Origin: Odiellus spinosus
Lineage: Eukaryota; Arthropoda; Arachnida; Opiliones; Phalangiidae
DNA: 64,000 bases
Direction: 5' to 3'
Assembly: GCA_963920705.1 (NCBI GenBank)
Contig: OY987232.1
Location: forward strand, 15,997,726-16,061,725
The position numbers and the translations under genes are program-made. Below are positions 11,684 to 25,300 of the stretch, one piece after another; position 1 is the stretch's first letter, and each line of letters opens with the position of its first letter. The notes under the pieces were generated by a model. The model searched no databases and was not told the DNA's origin. It saw only the letters and a list, made by a program, of their open reading frames with translations.

Positions 11684-12222
11684 TATTATGAAATAAAGTG
11701 TCAGACTTTTGACAATAGACGAATTTGAAATTAAAGAGGAACTTGCAGTGCGCCATTGGGGTACACTTTTTACGCGCCGATCTGTTTTTAAAGATGTCAC
11801 TATCGTATTTCCCATTCTGATCCTATTCTGATTGGTTAAGCTATGACGAGAGATATAAACTAGGCGGTAACCCCTTCCCTCGCGCTTCGAGACTCGACGC
11901 GTTTCCAATAGCAAGGGGTGTAAAAGAGCGATAGGTACGAGAGCGATAGAGGAGCAGGCGCGCCATCTATCGTGATAATTCATTATATTTGTGCCCCAAT
12001 GGCCCTAGCTCCTGGATCAGTTGGTTTAATAGTATAGTAACAATTTTGGCGGGAAATCAGACCTGTTTTAGAAGTAGGAGAAGAAGGAAAGAATCCGGAA
12101 AAAAGAACATCAATTTCAAAACCTTAACCTCTCCCTTTTGTCTAAGACGAAATCCAGTTTGCATAAGATGGATTGGAATACCCGTAGGGTATTTCTCCCG
12201 GTAAAGAAATCCTTGATAATAT
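11684..12222. other. No gene recognised
   Basis: Unique sequence with CG-containing words near 11,870-11,960. No convincing coding exon or RNA gene was seen. Confidence 0.4.
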
Positions 12223-12556
12223 CAGAAGCCGATGAAACCCTCCTTTGAAGTCTACTACTCTAATGTTCCATATAGTGCTCCTCTCTGTATGGGTAAAATT
12301 CCCAATTTTACGAGATCGGAGGGGTCCTACTTCATAACCCCCTGTCTACGGAAAATTGGAAATTCTCTCTCTCCACAAACGACGACGTTTTTTTGACGAA
12401 CTCCAAGGTTGCTAGAGATATTCGCTGGACGAACTCCCGCTCCGAAAATATCCACCGTTAGGAGGCGTACGAATCGCGATTTTTGAAACTAACCCATACA
12501 GAGAGGGGTAAGACCCGGGAGTAATAGACTTCAAACGAGGGTTTCATCGGCTTCTG
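12223..12556 (+). mobile_element. R1 MITE
   Basis: Near full length, 7-bp duplication ATAATAT. A few bases are missing between the inner repeats at the right. Confidence 0.95.
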
Positions 12557-12712
12557 ATAATATCTTGGATGAATAGTTAGGTGTAAAAAACTACTCTGAA
12601 CAGTATGTGTGCTGTCAAAAATGTGACAAATATAAAAGTTAAACCCTTTGAAAGAACAAACACTATATGGCGCATAAATTATCAAGCTGAAGAATATATT
12701 AAGCGATTTCAC

Positions 12713-13004
12713 CAAGAAGGATCAGATAAGGAGAGGAAAAGTGGGGCTGCGTTGAGTTAGAGAGAGAAGAGCCAACCTCCCACTCGGGTGGAAAGGGGGG
12801 GATAGGAAATTCTCGAGGTAAACTGTTGTCACGTGGTCGCTAGCTAGCGCGTCTCATAAAGGATTCGTTTTACCCACGTGACAACAATTTACCACGAAGC
12901 ATCTCTACCCCCTTCTGTCCCCGTTCTCCCAGAGTGGGAGTTTAGGCCGACGCAGTAGGAGCCGCGCCGTTCCCACTTTTCCTCTCCTTATCTGATCCTT
13001 CTTG
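12713..13004. mobile_element. R3 MITE
   Basis: About 292 bp, palindromic, with ends CAAGAAGGATCAGATAAGG, flanked by ATTTCAC on both sides. The internal palindrome contains GCTAGCTAGC and TTGTCACGTGG. Confidence 0.93.
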
Positions 13005-13224
13005 ATTTCACGAATAGATAATTTAAAAACTAGTCGTTGAAGTTTGGAATATTTGCTTGCTTCATTCGAAGAAATTTTGAGTGCATTTGCACCGACAAAT
13101 ATCTTATCTTTTATTTATTTTCACTGCCCCCTTTACAACTATCCGAATTCCACAACAAAGTGTAATTTGAAAAATTCCGATGGATGAATAATAAATTTAA
13201 GTCTTTTTATAAGTTATAAGAAAA

Positions 13225-16200
13225 ATGCGTGTATTTGGAATACTAAGTGTAGTGGTGATTCTGGTTTATTTCGAATCTTTGGAATGTTTTAAGTAAGTTA
13301 ATTATTACTTTGAATTAGTTCGAAGCTAGGCATCATTAGTACACTTGAGATGATTTTTTGATTCAATCTTTGGAAGGTCGAATTTAAAAAGCCTTGAAAT
13401 ATATATTCAAAATTATCTCGACTATACTATCAGAAGTAAATGAACTTCTATACGTATGTAAATTAACTTAATACTAATAATGGAACATAATTAACGATAA
13501 TTTTCATACGAAAGGTAGTTGACTTCATCTGTATTAATTGCTGTGTAGCTTTTGGGATAGAAACACCATTGGATCTTTTTATCATAGCGTAATTTAAAAT
13601 TAATGTTTATTAAATTTAACTTAAATTTATAGATTAAATGATAAACTAACGAGAGAACAACTTGGTTACATTCCTAAAAGGTCGATCAGACAAGTGCCCA
13701 CAGGTAATTTAATTAATAACTGTAATTTTTTAACTTATTTTGAATAAATCAAAGAGAGTCACGCAGCTAAATCCAAAAAAATGAATGTAATAGAGATTCT
13801 CACGAGGAAATTCGCGCGCTTTTCTTTAAACTTGGAAGGATAGCTGCAATTCTATTGGCCGCTACCCTTTTATGGAAATTCAAATTTCTCCCCCAAGTAA
13901 AAAAGGCTTAATTTCAAATCCTCTTTACTAGAAAACGATTGAATATTTTTGCGTGAAATTTTGAAGATATGCTTTTTAGACCATACTACAACCATTTTAA
14001 TAGGTTTGGACGAAATTGATATAGTTGCGTGTCATCTTTTAAGTATATTAGCAAGAATCCATTCAGGTTCCATAGCTTTAGCCTCTGGTACCATCCTCCC
14101 AAACTTTGTAACGAAAGTTCGTCCGCAATTTTCGCAACATTTGTACGCTTAGATCTTTTTTCGGTCGGCTCCATTTTTATTACCCAAAATATTATGTCAA
14201 GGTCGTTAGTGGCGCGGGTTAATAATAGATGTCAGGAGCGATTTACTTGAAAAATCGATTCGAAGCGGACGAACTTTTGCTACAAAGTTTGGGAGGATGG
14301 TTATTGAATCGCGGCCCTCCCATATTCTTATGGAACCTGAATGGATTCTTGATATAAGTTTGTCGTCTCAATGTTGGTATTGAAAAACGGCAAAAATGGA
14401 GCAATCTGATTGGCTTAAGCTCGATTTTTTTTTTTTTTTTTAAAGGATATTGAAATTGTATTAAAGTTAATGATAGGGCCATAACATAGAACGTTGGCCC
14501 GTTCTCTGAATTTATAATAAATAAAGTTATAATTTTTAATCAAGTCAGGAAATGCGGCTCAAACTTTACAGTAACCAGTGTTGGGGCCAAAATTACAAGC
14601 CCAAACTACCCAAATTCGTACTATGGAAATTATGAATGTCAATGGCATTTGACAGCAGGACGTCAATTTATTACATTACGCATTAACGAATTACGTATCG
14701 AAAATTTTTCCAATTGCAGGTTAGCCCCTTTTTTTTTATTTGCTATTCTAACTACCAATTAAATAAAGGGAGAGGGGTCTAGCTTAAATGATCGTGAATG
14801 TCAATCATATATAATCCATTTCTTATTCGAGTTAACGTATACCCGAATGTAACGGCAAACTTACAATTCGTACTCATTGTTATTTAGGAAATTCATACGA
14901 GTTATTCATTCGCCGATAACAATTTGAAACCTTTCGAGTTTCTTCGTCTATTTTAACCCAAAATTGATATCTCGAAGCTCGAATTGTTCCTTTTGATTTA
15001 GATGAACAAAATTCTTAATTATTATATTTCATTCTACACGGATTTCGAGAAACGTCGTATTTTTATCTTCGCGTTATCCGTTCGAATAAACGCGATTTGT
15101 TTATTAATCGAGCTTAAAATTTTATCTCCGGGTCTAATTCGTATCCAGCATTTGAATACGATTCTGTATATATAATTAGTGGATTTATATTAACTTAAAT
15201 TTATCCGAGATTAAAATATCTGAAAAAAAGCCTAGTTATTAATGATTTATTATCCGACTTCGAGCTCTAAATTAGAGAACTCTCCCTCTATTTGTCTTTG
15301 CGTAGAAGCAAGATATGGATTCAAATTATAATTATTTTAAACTTTCAGCGCCGATTATCTCGATATATACGCGGGGTCAACCAAAAATGACCCCCTTCTA
15401 AGACATATATGTGGCGAGAAGTATAATGACGAGTTTACAATAGAATCGTCTCAAGTTTTGATCGTTTTTGGAAGCGATGATACTTTTGAAGAAAAAGGAT
15501 TTGAAATTGAATATCATCTAGCTCAGAATCCAAGTTAGTCTTTTTAATCTAATTTACCCGGAAAATAGGCTTAGCTGGATTCATGGAGATCCTGAATTTC
15601 TTCGCATTGAAGGGTCAGCGACCAATAAGCAAAGGCTTGTCGTAAAGGAAAGATCTCCGTGAGACTTTCAATAACATTTGATTGGCCGCTGACCCATCAA
15701 TGCGAAGAAATTCAAGATCTCCATGAATCCAGCTAAGCCTATTTTCCACGAAAGTTTTCTAGTTTAATCAGAAACCGATGAAACCCTCCTTTGAAGTCTA
15801 CTACTCCAATGTTCCATATATCGCTCCTCTCTGTATGGGTAAAATTCCCAATTTTACGAGTTAGAAGGGGTCCTACTTCATACCCCCCTGTCTACGGAAA
15901 ATTGGAAATTCTCTCTCTCCACAAACGACGACGTTTTTTTGACGAACTCCAAGGCTGCTAGAGATATTCGCTCGACGAACTCCCGCTCTGAAAATATCTA
16001 CCGTTAGGAGGCGTACGAATCGCGCCTTTTGAGAATAACCCATACAGAGAGGGGTAGACAAGACCCGGGAGTAATAGACTTCAAAGGAGGGTTTCATCGG
16101 CTTCTGGTTTAATATTTGTTTGACCTTTGACCTCTAATAGTTCATACCATAAATAAACCCTTGGTTTTTTATAGACGCTAAATGCGATCAGTTTCTAACT

Positions 16201-19200
16201 GACTCCGAGGGTAAAGTTACAAGCCCCGGATATCCTGAAAACTATCCAATGAAAATCGATTGTTTCACATTAATTACTGTTGAAGAAAAGAAGATTATTT
16301 ACCTCACATTGGAGGTTCTAAAGTTAGAATACGATAAAAGATGCGCATCTGATTACTGCGCAATTTATGACGGTCCCAATGAAGGTCGGGTTATTTTAAC
16401 TCCTTATATACCCAGAAAAACTCCTATAGGCCTAAAAATTCAACCTGTTTCTTATAGAATCGCCTTTGATTGGCAAGTTTTGTTCGAATGAAACACCATT
16501 AGAATTGAAATCCACGAAAAATATCGTTTTAATTCATTTTCACTCTGATGATACGATCAATGATCAAGGCTTCTCGCTTAAATATACCACGGAAGGAGTC
16601 AGTGCAAAAATTAATGGTAAGAAGGTTTAAGGCGGTATAATCAATGGGTAACTCACAAAAAGGGTCATTTTCCGTACCTATTATCAGAGGTATATAATAA
16701 CCTCCTTCGGGGGGAAGTATGAAAGGTAGGCAAAATCGACGAACAACAAGTGCCCGGCGTAAATCGCGGCGGATCGACACACCGCTTTACTCCCAAAAAA
16801 TAGTTACACCATTTTGAACCTCACGAAATTTTCCCTACGCGCACTTCCGGAACTCGCGAGCTGAAGTCAACCTTCGACTCCAATTTAACAGACAGCCTGA
16901 CTCCCGAGACAGGAAGTTCTAAACACAAATCGAGCCGTCTTGCTTATACAAAGACCATTTACTAGAGTAGCGACATTGAGAAGTCCAGCGCGAGCTAGTG
17001 GCCTAGATAGTCAGCAGCGGGCTCTTGTTGTTCGTGATTTTTAGCATTGGTAGTATAGGGGCTTTCATACTTCCCCCCGAAGGGGTTTATTATATACCTC
17101 TGATATTATCAAGCTATTAGTTCGCGGTTTTCACTTAAATTTAAATTGAAATCTATTTAGTCCATGATATAATTTTGATAATTATAACGCGAGAGATTAG
17201 CGAATCGCGTTTAAAAATAATTTAATCGAAATTTGATCATTTTCGTACCTATTATCTCGCGTTCTAATATCGCTAGAACTTTACTTCCAACGAAATGGTA
17301 AAAGTCGGGTTTAGTTCGTGGTATAATTTGACAATTTTAAGTTGAATTTTTACTCTAATTACGATAAGAAATGTATATTATAACGGTGTTTTACGCGTAA
17401 ACTCGAAGATATCGCCACAATAGTGAGACTAGTCACCGTCTGGCCTACAGCTTGCCCACACGCTTCCGCGAAAGGCGGGATACTGGGGAAAGAGGTAAGA
17501 GAGAGAGAGTTAGACTGGGAAATAAATAATCCTTACCCCCAGAAATACTGAGACCCCTATTAATGAAAATCAGCGCCATCTCGTGTTTTTTCAACGTACT
17601 AAATAACCCTTTACTACCGCCTTAACAGAAGCCGATGAAACCCTCCTTTGAAGTCTACTACTTTAATGTTCGACATAGCTCTCCTCTCTGTATGGGTAAA
17701 ATTCCCAATTTTACGAGATCGGAGGGGTCCTACTTCATACCCCATGTCTACGGAAAATTGGAAATTCTCTCTGTCCACAAACGACGACGTTTTTTTTGAC
17801 GAACTCCAAGGCTGCTAGAGATATTCGCTCGACGAACTCCCGCTCCGAAAATATCTACCGTTAGGAGGCGTACGAATCGCGCTTTTTAAAACTAACCCAT
17901 ACAGAGAGGGGTAGACAAGACCCGGGAGTAATAGACTTCAAAGGAGGGTTTCATCGGCTTCTGGCCTTAAGTATAATAATTCGTTTTTTTAAGCATGTGG
18001 ATGGATTCAGAGCAAAAAGGGTGGTATTATAACGTCTCCGAGCTATTCAAAGCAAGACTACCCGAGTAACTCAAGATGTAGCATAAATATCAAGGCTCCA
18101 GAGTACCATTACATTCAATTTACATTTGATGACTTTATTTTGGAGCATGATAGTAACTGCGCCTATGATATGGTAACGATTCAAGAAGGATTCGACCGTA
18201 ATGGTATGTTATTACAGACGTTAAATGACAAAATAGAGATAAATGCGGCAATGAAAAAGCAAGTCATGGTGTGTTTCGAGTCTCTAATGAATTGGAATAA
18301 TTAATCAAAGTAGGAAATAGGACTAATTAAAATCTCTTTATACCAGAAGCCGATGAAACCCTCCTTTGAATTCTACTACTCTAATGTTCGATATAGCGCT
18401 CCTCTCTGTATGGGTAAAATTCCCAATTTTACGAGATCGGAGGGGTCCTACTTCATACCCCCCTGTCTACGGAAAATTGGAAATTCTCTCCCTCCACAAA
18501 CGACGACGTTTTTTGGACGAACTCCGAGGCTGCTAGAGATATTCGCTCGACGAACTCCCGCTCCGAAAATATCTACCGTTAGGAGGCGTACGAATCGCGC
18601 TTTTTGAAACTAACCCATACAGAGAGGGGTAGACAAGACCCGGGAGTAATAGACTTCAAAGGAGGGTTTCATCGGCTTGTGGTATCACGATGAAACACAC
18701 CTTGACTATAAAATATCGCATTGAAACAAGTGTGTCACACTTATATCTATTTTGTAATTTATAGTAATATTAATGATCATAATTATATCATACTATCAGA
18801 TGAAAAAGTCATAGGAGTGTATTGCGGCACTGATGTACCAAGAGATCCAATTTTATCAACAACTAACAATGTCCTCTTCACCTTCACCAGCGATGATTCA
18901 ACGGAACGCAGTGGATTTAAAATCAGTTACGAATTTATCGAAGATCCTGATATAGTAACTGCAGGTTCTTGGGGAAAAATTGGTGAAATTTGCGGTTTAC
19001 CGAAGATTAAACGTAAAGAAACTCTATCAAGAATCGTTGGAGGAAACGATGCAGATAAGGGGGCTTACCCCTGGCAAGTTATGTTCTGGGTACCAAAGTT
19101 ATTGGCTTTCTGTGGCGGAGTATTGTTAAATGAACGATGGTTCGTAACAGCGGCACATTGTTTCACATCGGAACGGGCGACCGAAATTAAATGGAATAAA

Positions 19201-20356
19201 ATTAGAGTACGTCTTGGAAAACTCTACCAATCTGTAGATGAACCCGAAGAATTTTCTACCGTCATAAAAGACGTTGAACTTTACCCACATTTCGACGGAG
19301 AAACATTAGACAATGACATAGCCTTAGTAAAGATGAATGAAGCCGTGAATTTTACAGATTATATTCAACCCATATGTCTCGGTGACCCCAAGTTCATGGA
19401 AGAATCTTTTTTTTCCAAAGAAAATCAAATGGGAACAGTTACTGGTTGGGGCGCCTTGGCTGAAAGTGGTGCCAAACCGAAAAGACTTAAAGAACTGCAA
19501 TTACCGATAGTTAAACGATCAGTGTGTCAAACTTCAAATACTAAATTGGTAAGTTAAATTCAATTGTTACGCTTCTAAGTGTAAAAAACCAGGTGTAAAT
19601 TTGGATTATGGCTTTTTTTATGGCGGTAGTCAATGGGTAACTCACCAGAAAAGGGTTATTTTCCGTACCTATTATCAAGCGAACCATAAATACTATCCGA
19701 TGAAACCCTCCTTTGAAGTCTACTACTCTAATGTTCCACATAGCGCTCCTCTCTGTATGGGTAAAATTCCCAATTTTACGAGATCATAGGGATCCTACTT
19801 CATACCCCCCTGTCTACGGAAAATTGGAAATTCTCTCTCTCCACAAACGACGACGTTTTTTAACGAACTCCGAGGCTGCTGGAGATATTCGCTGGACGAA
19901 CTCCCGCTCCGAAAATATCTACCGTTAGGAGGCGTACGAATCGCGCTTTTTGAAACTATCCCATACAGAGAGGGGTAGACAGGACCCGGGAGTAATAGAC
20001 TTCAAAGGAGGGTTTCATCTACTTCTGATACTATCAGTTCGCGGTTTTCACATAAATTTGAATTGAAATCTTCTTTAGTTCATGATGTAATTTTATGTAA
20101 GTAGCCTCATTCTAAATGTGTTTTATTTCATATATAGGTGACCAGAAATATGTTTTGCGCTGGACATAAGGAATCAGTGGGGGACTCTTGTCAAGGAGAT
20201 AGTGGTGGACCATTTGTTACCCAAAAGGATGGTCGTTGGTACTTAGCGGGTTTAGTAAGTTTTGGAGAGGGTTGTGGTCAAGATGGAAAGTTCGGTGTTT
20301 ATACAAAAATTAATAATTATCATAGTTGGATAAGAAATATCATAGTTAGTCCGTGA
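13225..20356 (+). CDS. Secreted CUB-CUB-CUB-trypsin serine protease, 9 exons, 676 aa
   Basis: An extracellular trypsin-like protease zymogen. Exons are 13225-13292, 13633-13703, 14545-14719, 15349-15533, 16175-16389, 16478-16616, 17994-18203, 18800-19548 and 20138-20356, together 677 codons. A hydrophobic signal peptide covers about residues 1-20. CUB1 is at about 50-163, CUB2 at 170-277 and CUB3 at 286-402, followed by a linker with Cys419 and the peptidase. Activation is expected after Arg432 (SRIVGG). The catalytic triad is His474 (TAAHC), Asp527 (DNDIAL) and Ser626 (GDSGG). Asp620 at the specificity-pocket position predicts cleavage after Arg or Lys. The layout recalls CUB proteases of immunity, venom or egg coats, but I cannot choose among them. 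AATAAA at 20,379 lies 23 bp after the stop. Introns are filled with R1, R2, R4, R6, R7 and R10 elements. Confidence 0.92.
14052..14351. mobile_element. R4 MITE in protease intron 2
   Basis: About 300 bp with inverted ends CAAGAATCCATTCAGG. The flanks ATATTAG and ATATAAG match at six of seven positions, so the duplication has aged. Confidence 0.85.
14780..15268 (+). mobile_element. R6a element in protease intron 3
   Basis: Copy of the 4,031 element with the same TTCGAGTTTCTTCGTC and CGAACGGATAACGCG (complement) blocks. It ends in CGAGCTCT. Confidence 0.75.
15546..16121. mobile_element. R7 element interrupted by R1, protease intron 4
   Basis: The arms TTACCCGGAAAATAGGC and its complement are visible at 15,552 and about 15,738. 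An R1 copy (15,769-16,106) entered its right end, leaving GTTTAAT on both sides. Confidence 0.8.
15769..16106 (+). mobile_element. R1 MITE nested in R7
   Basis: Full length, 7-bp duplication GTTTAAT. The left end reads CAGAAACC. Confidence 0.95.
16629..17625. mobile_element. R10 element with R2 nested, protease intron 6
   Basis: Inverted ends TTAAGGCGGTA and TACCGCCTTAA bound the element. It holds an R2 copy, and an R1 copy sits directly on its right edge. A partial copy lies near 19,615-20,110. Confidence 0.7.
16685..17102 (-). mobile_element. R2 MITE nested in R10
   Basis: About 418 bp, reversed relative to the 6,268 copy. The flanks CTATTAT and ATATTAT match at six of seven positions. 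Confidence 0.9.
17626..17964 (+). mobile_element. R1 MITE at the edge of R10
   Basis: Full length, 7-bp duplication GCCTTAA. The duplicated target is the last bases of R10. It ends 29 bp before protease exon 7. Confidence 0.95.
18344..18681 (+). mobile_element. R1 MITE in protease intron 7
   Basis: Full length, ending CTTGTG. No clear target duplication. The wider flanks carry a short inverted repeat (GGTGTGTTTC and GAAACACACC), so it may lie inside another decayed element. Confidence 0.88.
19697..20027 (+). mobile_element. R1 MITE in protease intron 8, left end clipped
   Basis: The first bases (CAGAAG) are missing, yet ATACTAT still stands on both sides. It sits in a partial R10 copy. Confidence 0.9.
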
Positions 20357-22359
20357 TAATGTAAAAACCTAATACGCCAATAAAAACAAAATGTTTGCAT
20401 TTCAGTATGTCTAGTAAATATTACTAATTCTTTGAAATTCTTCTAAGATTTGAAATAAATATATTTACAAAGCGAAAATAGAGTTTTTACTTATTGTTTG
20501 AGTGGCGAAATATAATTTTATGATCTTAAAATAATCTACGGAATGTCTACTTTCTAATGGTGCAATCGGTTTATGCATAGAAGGTCGCAGAGAAAAGTTA
20601 CGACCATTTGCATTTCAATATTTGGCTCATTTTGGACTTTTGCTCGATTTTTATCGAGTGGCGAGACACAGGGTTAATACTCAAATTTTGCCTTAATTAT
20701 AATGACAATAGTAACCAAAAATTAACTAAATAGTAACTTTTAGTGGAAATAGTAACTAAATATCAGCCATGCACTTGTGAGTGCCAACTGAAACAAATAT
20801 TAGCAGTTCTACTTTGGAACTGATCTGCTCTAAATCCAGCTATAACAAGCTATTGATAAGTATTCAACGAAAGGAAATCTGGATTAGAGGGGTGGAATTA
20901 TATTTTGGCTATAAATTAAGGTTGGTTTATCCTTGAAGCCAGCAGGGAAACAATCAAAGGGACATACGAAAATGCATTTTAGGGTCAAATATAAAATGAT
21001 TACTTAATTTGTACTCACCCTTTTGAAGGTCTCGAAGTAATCCAATTTGTTTCTTCAAATTAACGCGAAAACGTTTAAACACACGAACTGCGAACAGTTT
21101 TGATTTTAACACTGCACAACGCGTTCGAAAATCATTCTTTTTTGGCACTTTGTAATTAAAGTTAGTTCCCAAGACCTTTTAGAATCAAGATCAAAAATTG
21201 ATCTTTATCCAGTCGACGATTGACCTTTGCACCTCCAACAGCCAAACGTGGCCCTACAAAGACGTTCTTCGATAATAAAGGTGACCTCATGTGAAGTAAA
21301 TATCATCGTGATATAGTATAATGTATTTCTGAAACGACAAAAAAAAAATCAAAATTTGATACCTAGTAATAGTTAGATCTTTCAGATATTCATAGAATAT
21401 TCATCTTAGCCGTACCGTTAGAAAAATTCTTCCCTTCAAAACCAAGGCCAAGGCTTAACTCGAAACTACATGTCAACTTATTTTTACTTCTTTCGTTATA
21501 ATAAAGAGATAATTACCGGATGTTGTTGCCGGAGTCAGTAACTAGGTAACATTATCTAACTATTTATTATAAAAACGGATAAAAAACTGCAAATATTTCA
21601 ACTAGTTGGATCAAAATAGTTGATCGAGTATCCGGCTCTCAACTTCATCTTACCGAGCCGACGTCTGACAGATTAGGACGAATTATGACGCCGGTACTAC
21701 AACGGAGCTATAATCTATTGCATTATCGTAGATTTACCTAAATTGAGATAATATTGCCTATACGTCGTCTGCAACTTAATTTTTAATGTTAGATGCGCAA
21801 GTAATATTTGAATAAACACTCTAAAAGTTTAAATATAACTGAGGATTATTAAATTTAACCATAATTAGGATAGTTTAATAGCAAAGTTAGTTGGACCCAG
21901 GGGTTTAAACCCCTCCTGTCGTTTATTTCAAGAAACATTCAAGCAAGTGTGACGTCACCTCACGAGATTTATCTATAAATTCCTCTGGTTTTCTTTGAAA
22001 ATTTAATAATACATCCTCTTCAGTTATCTAATCTTCAACCTCTATATTCTTAAATAAAGAAATTCAATATGACTTTAGATAATAACATATTCGACTAACT
22101 AGCTTAAACCAATATATGATAATTAATTGGATATAATATTCGCATAGAATAGACGTCTACCACAATTTACCTTTTCTCCCCGACATAGACTAATTGGCTC
22201 ATAATTAATCGAACTATTCCAGTACAATTACATTGTTGTAATATTTTGGTCGCCAATGATTCTAACATCATGTGATTATGTAAATCAGAAATAATTCGGA
22301 CTAAGTTACGAAGTGATTCGTAAAGTTTTACAAAACTTTAGTTTTATTTTAAATTTACG
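20357..22359. other. Intergenic stretch between protease and transporter
   Basis: Mostly unique AT-rich sequence. It begins with the protease 3' end and polyadenylation words (20,379 and about 20,454) and should contain the transporter promoter. A 72-codon minus-strand frame (20,954-21,172) runs into a GTGAGT donor-like site but has no homology I recognise. Confidence 0.45.
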
Positions 22360-25300
22360 ATGAATCCGGAAGCTGAATTCGAAATGGATCAAGCAGATCC
22401 ATCACTGGAACCACTATCTTCGGTTCAGAAAGACCAAGTCGAAGAATTGTTCTACAAAATTGACCAAGTGCCACCATGGTACATTTGCTTATTTCTTGGG
22501 TTTCAGGTACTGTAACTTAATTGCAAGTTTAAATTTCTTTAAAATTTAAAGGGCGTATCTGCTCTAGAACTTTTCCCTTTCAAATCATCTTCTCCTGCGC
22601 ACACAGCCAAGTTTTGACTGTACAATATGTTATGACGAAACGTCGTCTGCTTTACAAGAGCAGAAAATCTGATTCTTTGTTTCTTTACACTCTTGCAGAA
22701 TTACTTGACAATGTTCGGATCAACACTGGCATTCTGTTTCATCGTGATACCGAAATTTTGCATTCCAGAAGATCACATAGCCAGAGGTTACGTCATCTCA
22801 ACAAGCTTTTTTATTGGCGGTTTTGCCACCATATTACAAGCGACAATAGGAACTCGGTACAAAATTATACATTTTTTAATAAGTAATTAGTATCAAGAAG
22901 GATCAGACAAGGAGAGGAAAAGTGGGGACGGCGCAGTTCCTACTGCGTCGGCCTAAACTCCCACTCTGGGAGAAAGGGGGTAGAGATTTTTCGTGGTAAA
23001 ATGTTGTCACGTGGGTAAAACGGATCCTTTATGAGACGCGTAGTAGCCGACGACGCTAGTGACCACGTGACAACAGTTTACCTCGAGAATTTCCTATCCC
23101 CTTTTCCACCCGAGTGGGAGGTTGGCTCTTCTCTCTCTAACTCAACGCAGCCCCACTTTTCCTCTCCTTGTCTGGTCCTTCTTGTTAGTATTAAGCTACG
23201 GGGTGTTGTTTACTTATATTGAATAAAGTGATATACTTTTGGTAAAACATATAAAAACTCCGTGTAGTTTGCCAATTATTCAAGGTAGTGCATTTGCGTT
23301 CATGGTCCCCGTTTTGACCATTCTAAATTTACCACACTGGAAGTGTCCGACAACACTCAGCCAATCAGATATCGACAATGGTTCGAATTTAGTCCTAAAT
23401 GAAAGTACGGTTGCAAATGACGAGATATGGATGTCAAGAATACGAGAAGTATTAAAAGTAGAAACAGAAGAGCTCAGGTGGACTATAAAATTCATTTTTT
23501 TTATTTAATTTTCAGATTCAGGGCGCTATTATTATCGGAGCCTTAATCGAAACATTGATTGGATTAACGGGATTAGTTGGATTACTGCTACAATTCGTTT
23601 CACCATTGACAATCGCACCTGTAGTTTGTTTAGTGTCTTTGGGATTGTTCAACGAAGCCTCTTCGGCTGCTAGTACCCACTGGCCAATAGCCTTCATGTA
23701 TACTTAAAATATATTCCCAGAGGTATATAATAACCCCCTTCGGGGGGAAGTATGAAAGCCCCTATACTACCAATGCTAAAAATCACGAACAACAAGAGCC
23801 CGCTGCTGATTATCTAGGCCACTAGCTCGCGCTGGACTTCTCAATGTCGCTACTCTAGTAAATGGTCTTTGTATAAACAAGACGGCTCGATTTGTGTTTA
23901 GAACTTCCTGTCTCGGGAGTCAGGCTGTCTGTTAAATTGGAGTCGAAGGTTGACTTCAGCTCGCGAGTTCCGGAAGTGCGTGTAGGGAAAATTTAGTGAG
24001 GTTCAAAATGGTGTAACTATTTTTTGGGAGTAAAGCGGTGTGTCGATCCGCCGCGATTTACGCCGGGCACTTGTTGTTCGTCGATTTTGCCTACCTTTCA
24101 TACTTCCCCCCGAAGGGGGTTATTATATACCTCTGATATTACCAAGAAGGCATTTAAATTCAAAATTGATTCATATAAGAAACACAAATCGGCTGTTTCC
24201 AAAAATTAACATCAGCGGTGAAAATAATTATTTAATGATATTCTTGCAAGTAATCATGGTATTGGTTTTCTCTCTCTCTTTCCTACAAACTTGTGACGTA
24301 AGAGTGAGAAAGTCACGTTGTGTCGACTGACCAATCATAGAAGCATACTCGTGACGTACAATTGTATGCTAATTTCGAGCAAAAAGGGTCTAAAATTCAA
24401 ACACTATGTTTGAAAGACCAATAACACATTTGAATTAAGATATTTTTGTGGTCAGAGCGATCCTAACCTCCTAGTGATCATATAAGATCGAAATGTTAAA
24501 GTATATACTTTTATATAAGCGTATAATCACATTTCCTTGACCTATGAAATGCTAATTAACTACTACTGGTTAACAGCTTGATAAATTCTTCACACTTAAA
24601 TTAACACCACAATTTAAATTATTTAATTATTAATGTTCCTCATTGGCAACTTGTGTCTCGGTACAAAATGCATCTCATTAATGAATGGATATCTTCTTGA
24701 TATTAACAACTGCTCAGAGCGTAAACAAGTACTTAACATTCATTCATTATCAATTATTTTACAGGACAACTGTTTTACTGGTGCTATTTTCGCAATATTT
24801 TGGAAAAGTGATGGTTCCCATTTATTACTTCACTTGGAGAAAGAAAATCTCGATAAAAAAATTATCTCTGCCTTTGTTCCAACTGTTTCCAGTAAGTAAA
24901 AGCAAACGACATCGCTTGTCGTTTAAGAACTATTTGGCAATCAAGTCAAATAGATATTTGCGCAAGTTTTAATATATCACACTGTTTTTGGTAGGTTTTA
25001 ACGAGTGTGTTAATTGCCTGGGGTGTTTGCGCGATTCTAACAGCGACAGACAGTGTTGATTCCGACAGCCCCATAAAGACTGACACAAATTGGGTTATGG
25101 TTTCAAAATCGGCTTGGTTTAGAGTACCTTATCCTGGTAAGGAATCTTCAACAATCATTAATTGAGAAGGTTGCATATTTTCTCTAATTATACAGGTCAA
25201 TGGGGTTGGCCAACTTTTAGCGTAAGTTCAGTCCTGGGAGTCATCGGCGGCGTGCTATCGTCCATCATGGAGTCAGTCGGTGACTATCACTGTTGCGGAA

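Noticed and set aside
20954-21172. Minus-strand 72-codon basic frame that ends at a GTGAGT donor-like site
   Set aside because: No recognisable family, no ATG at the frame start and no partner exon; could be a first exon but unsupported.
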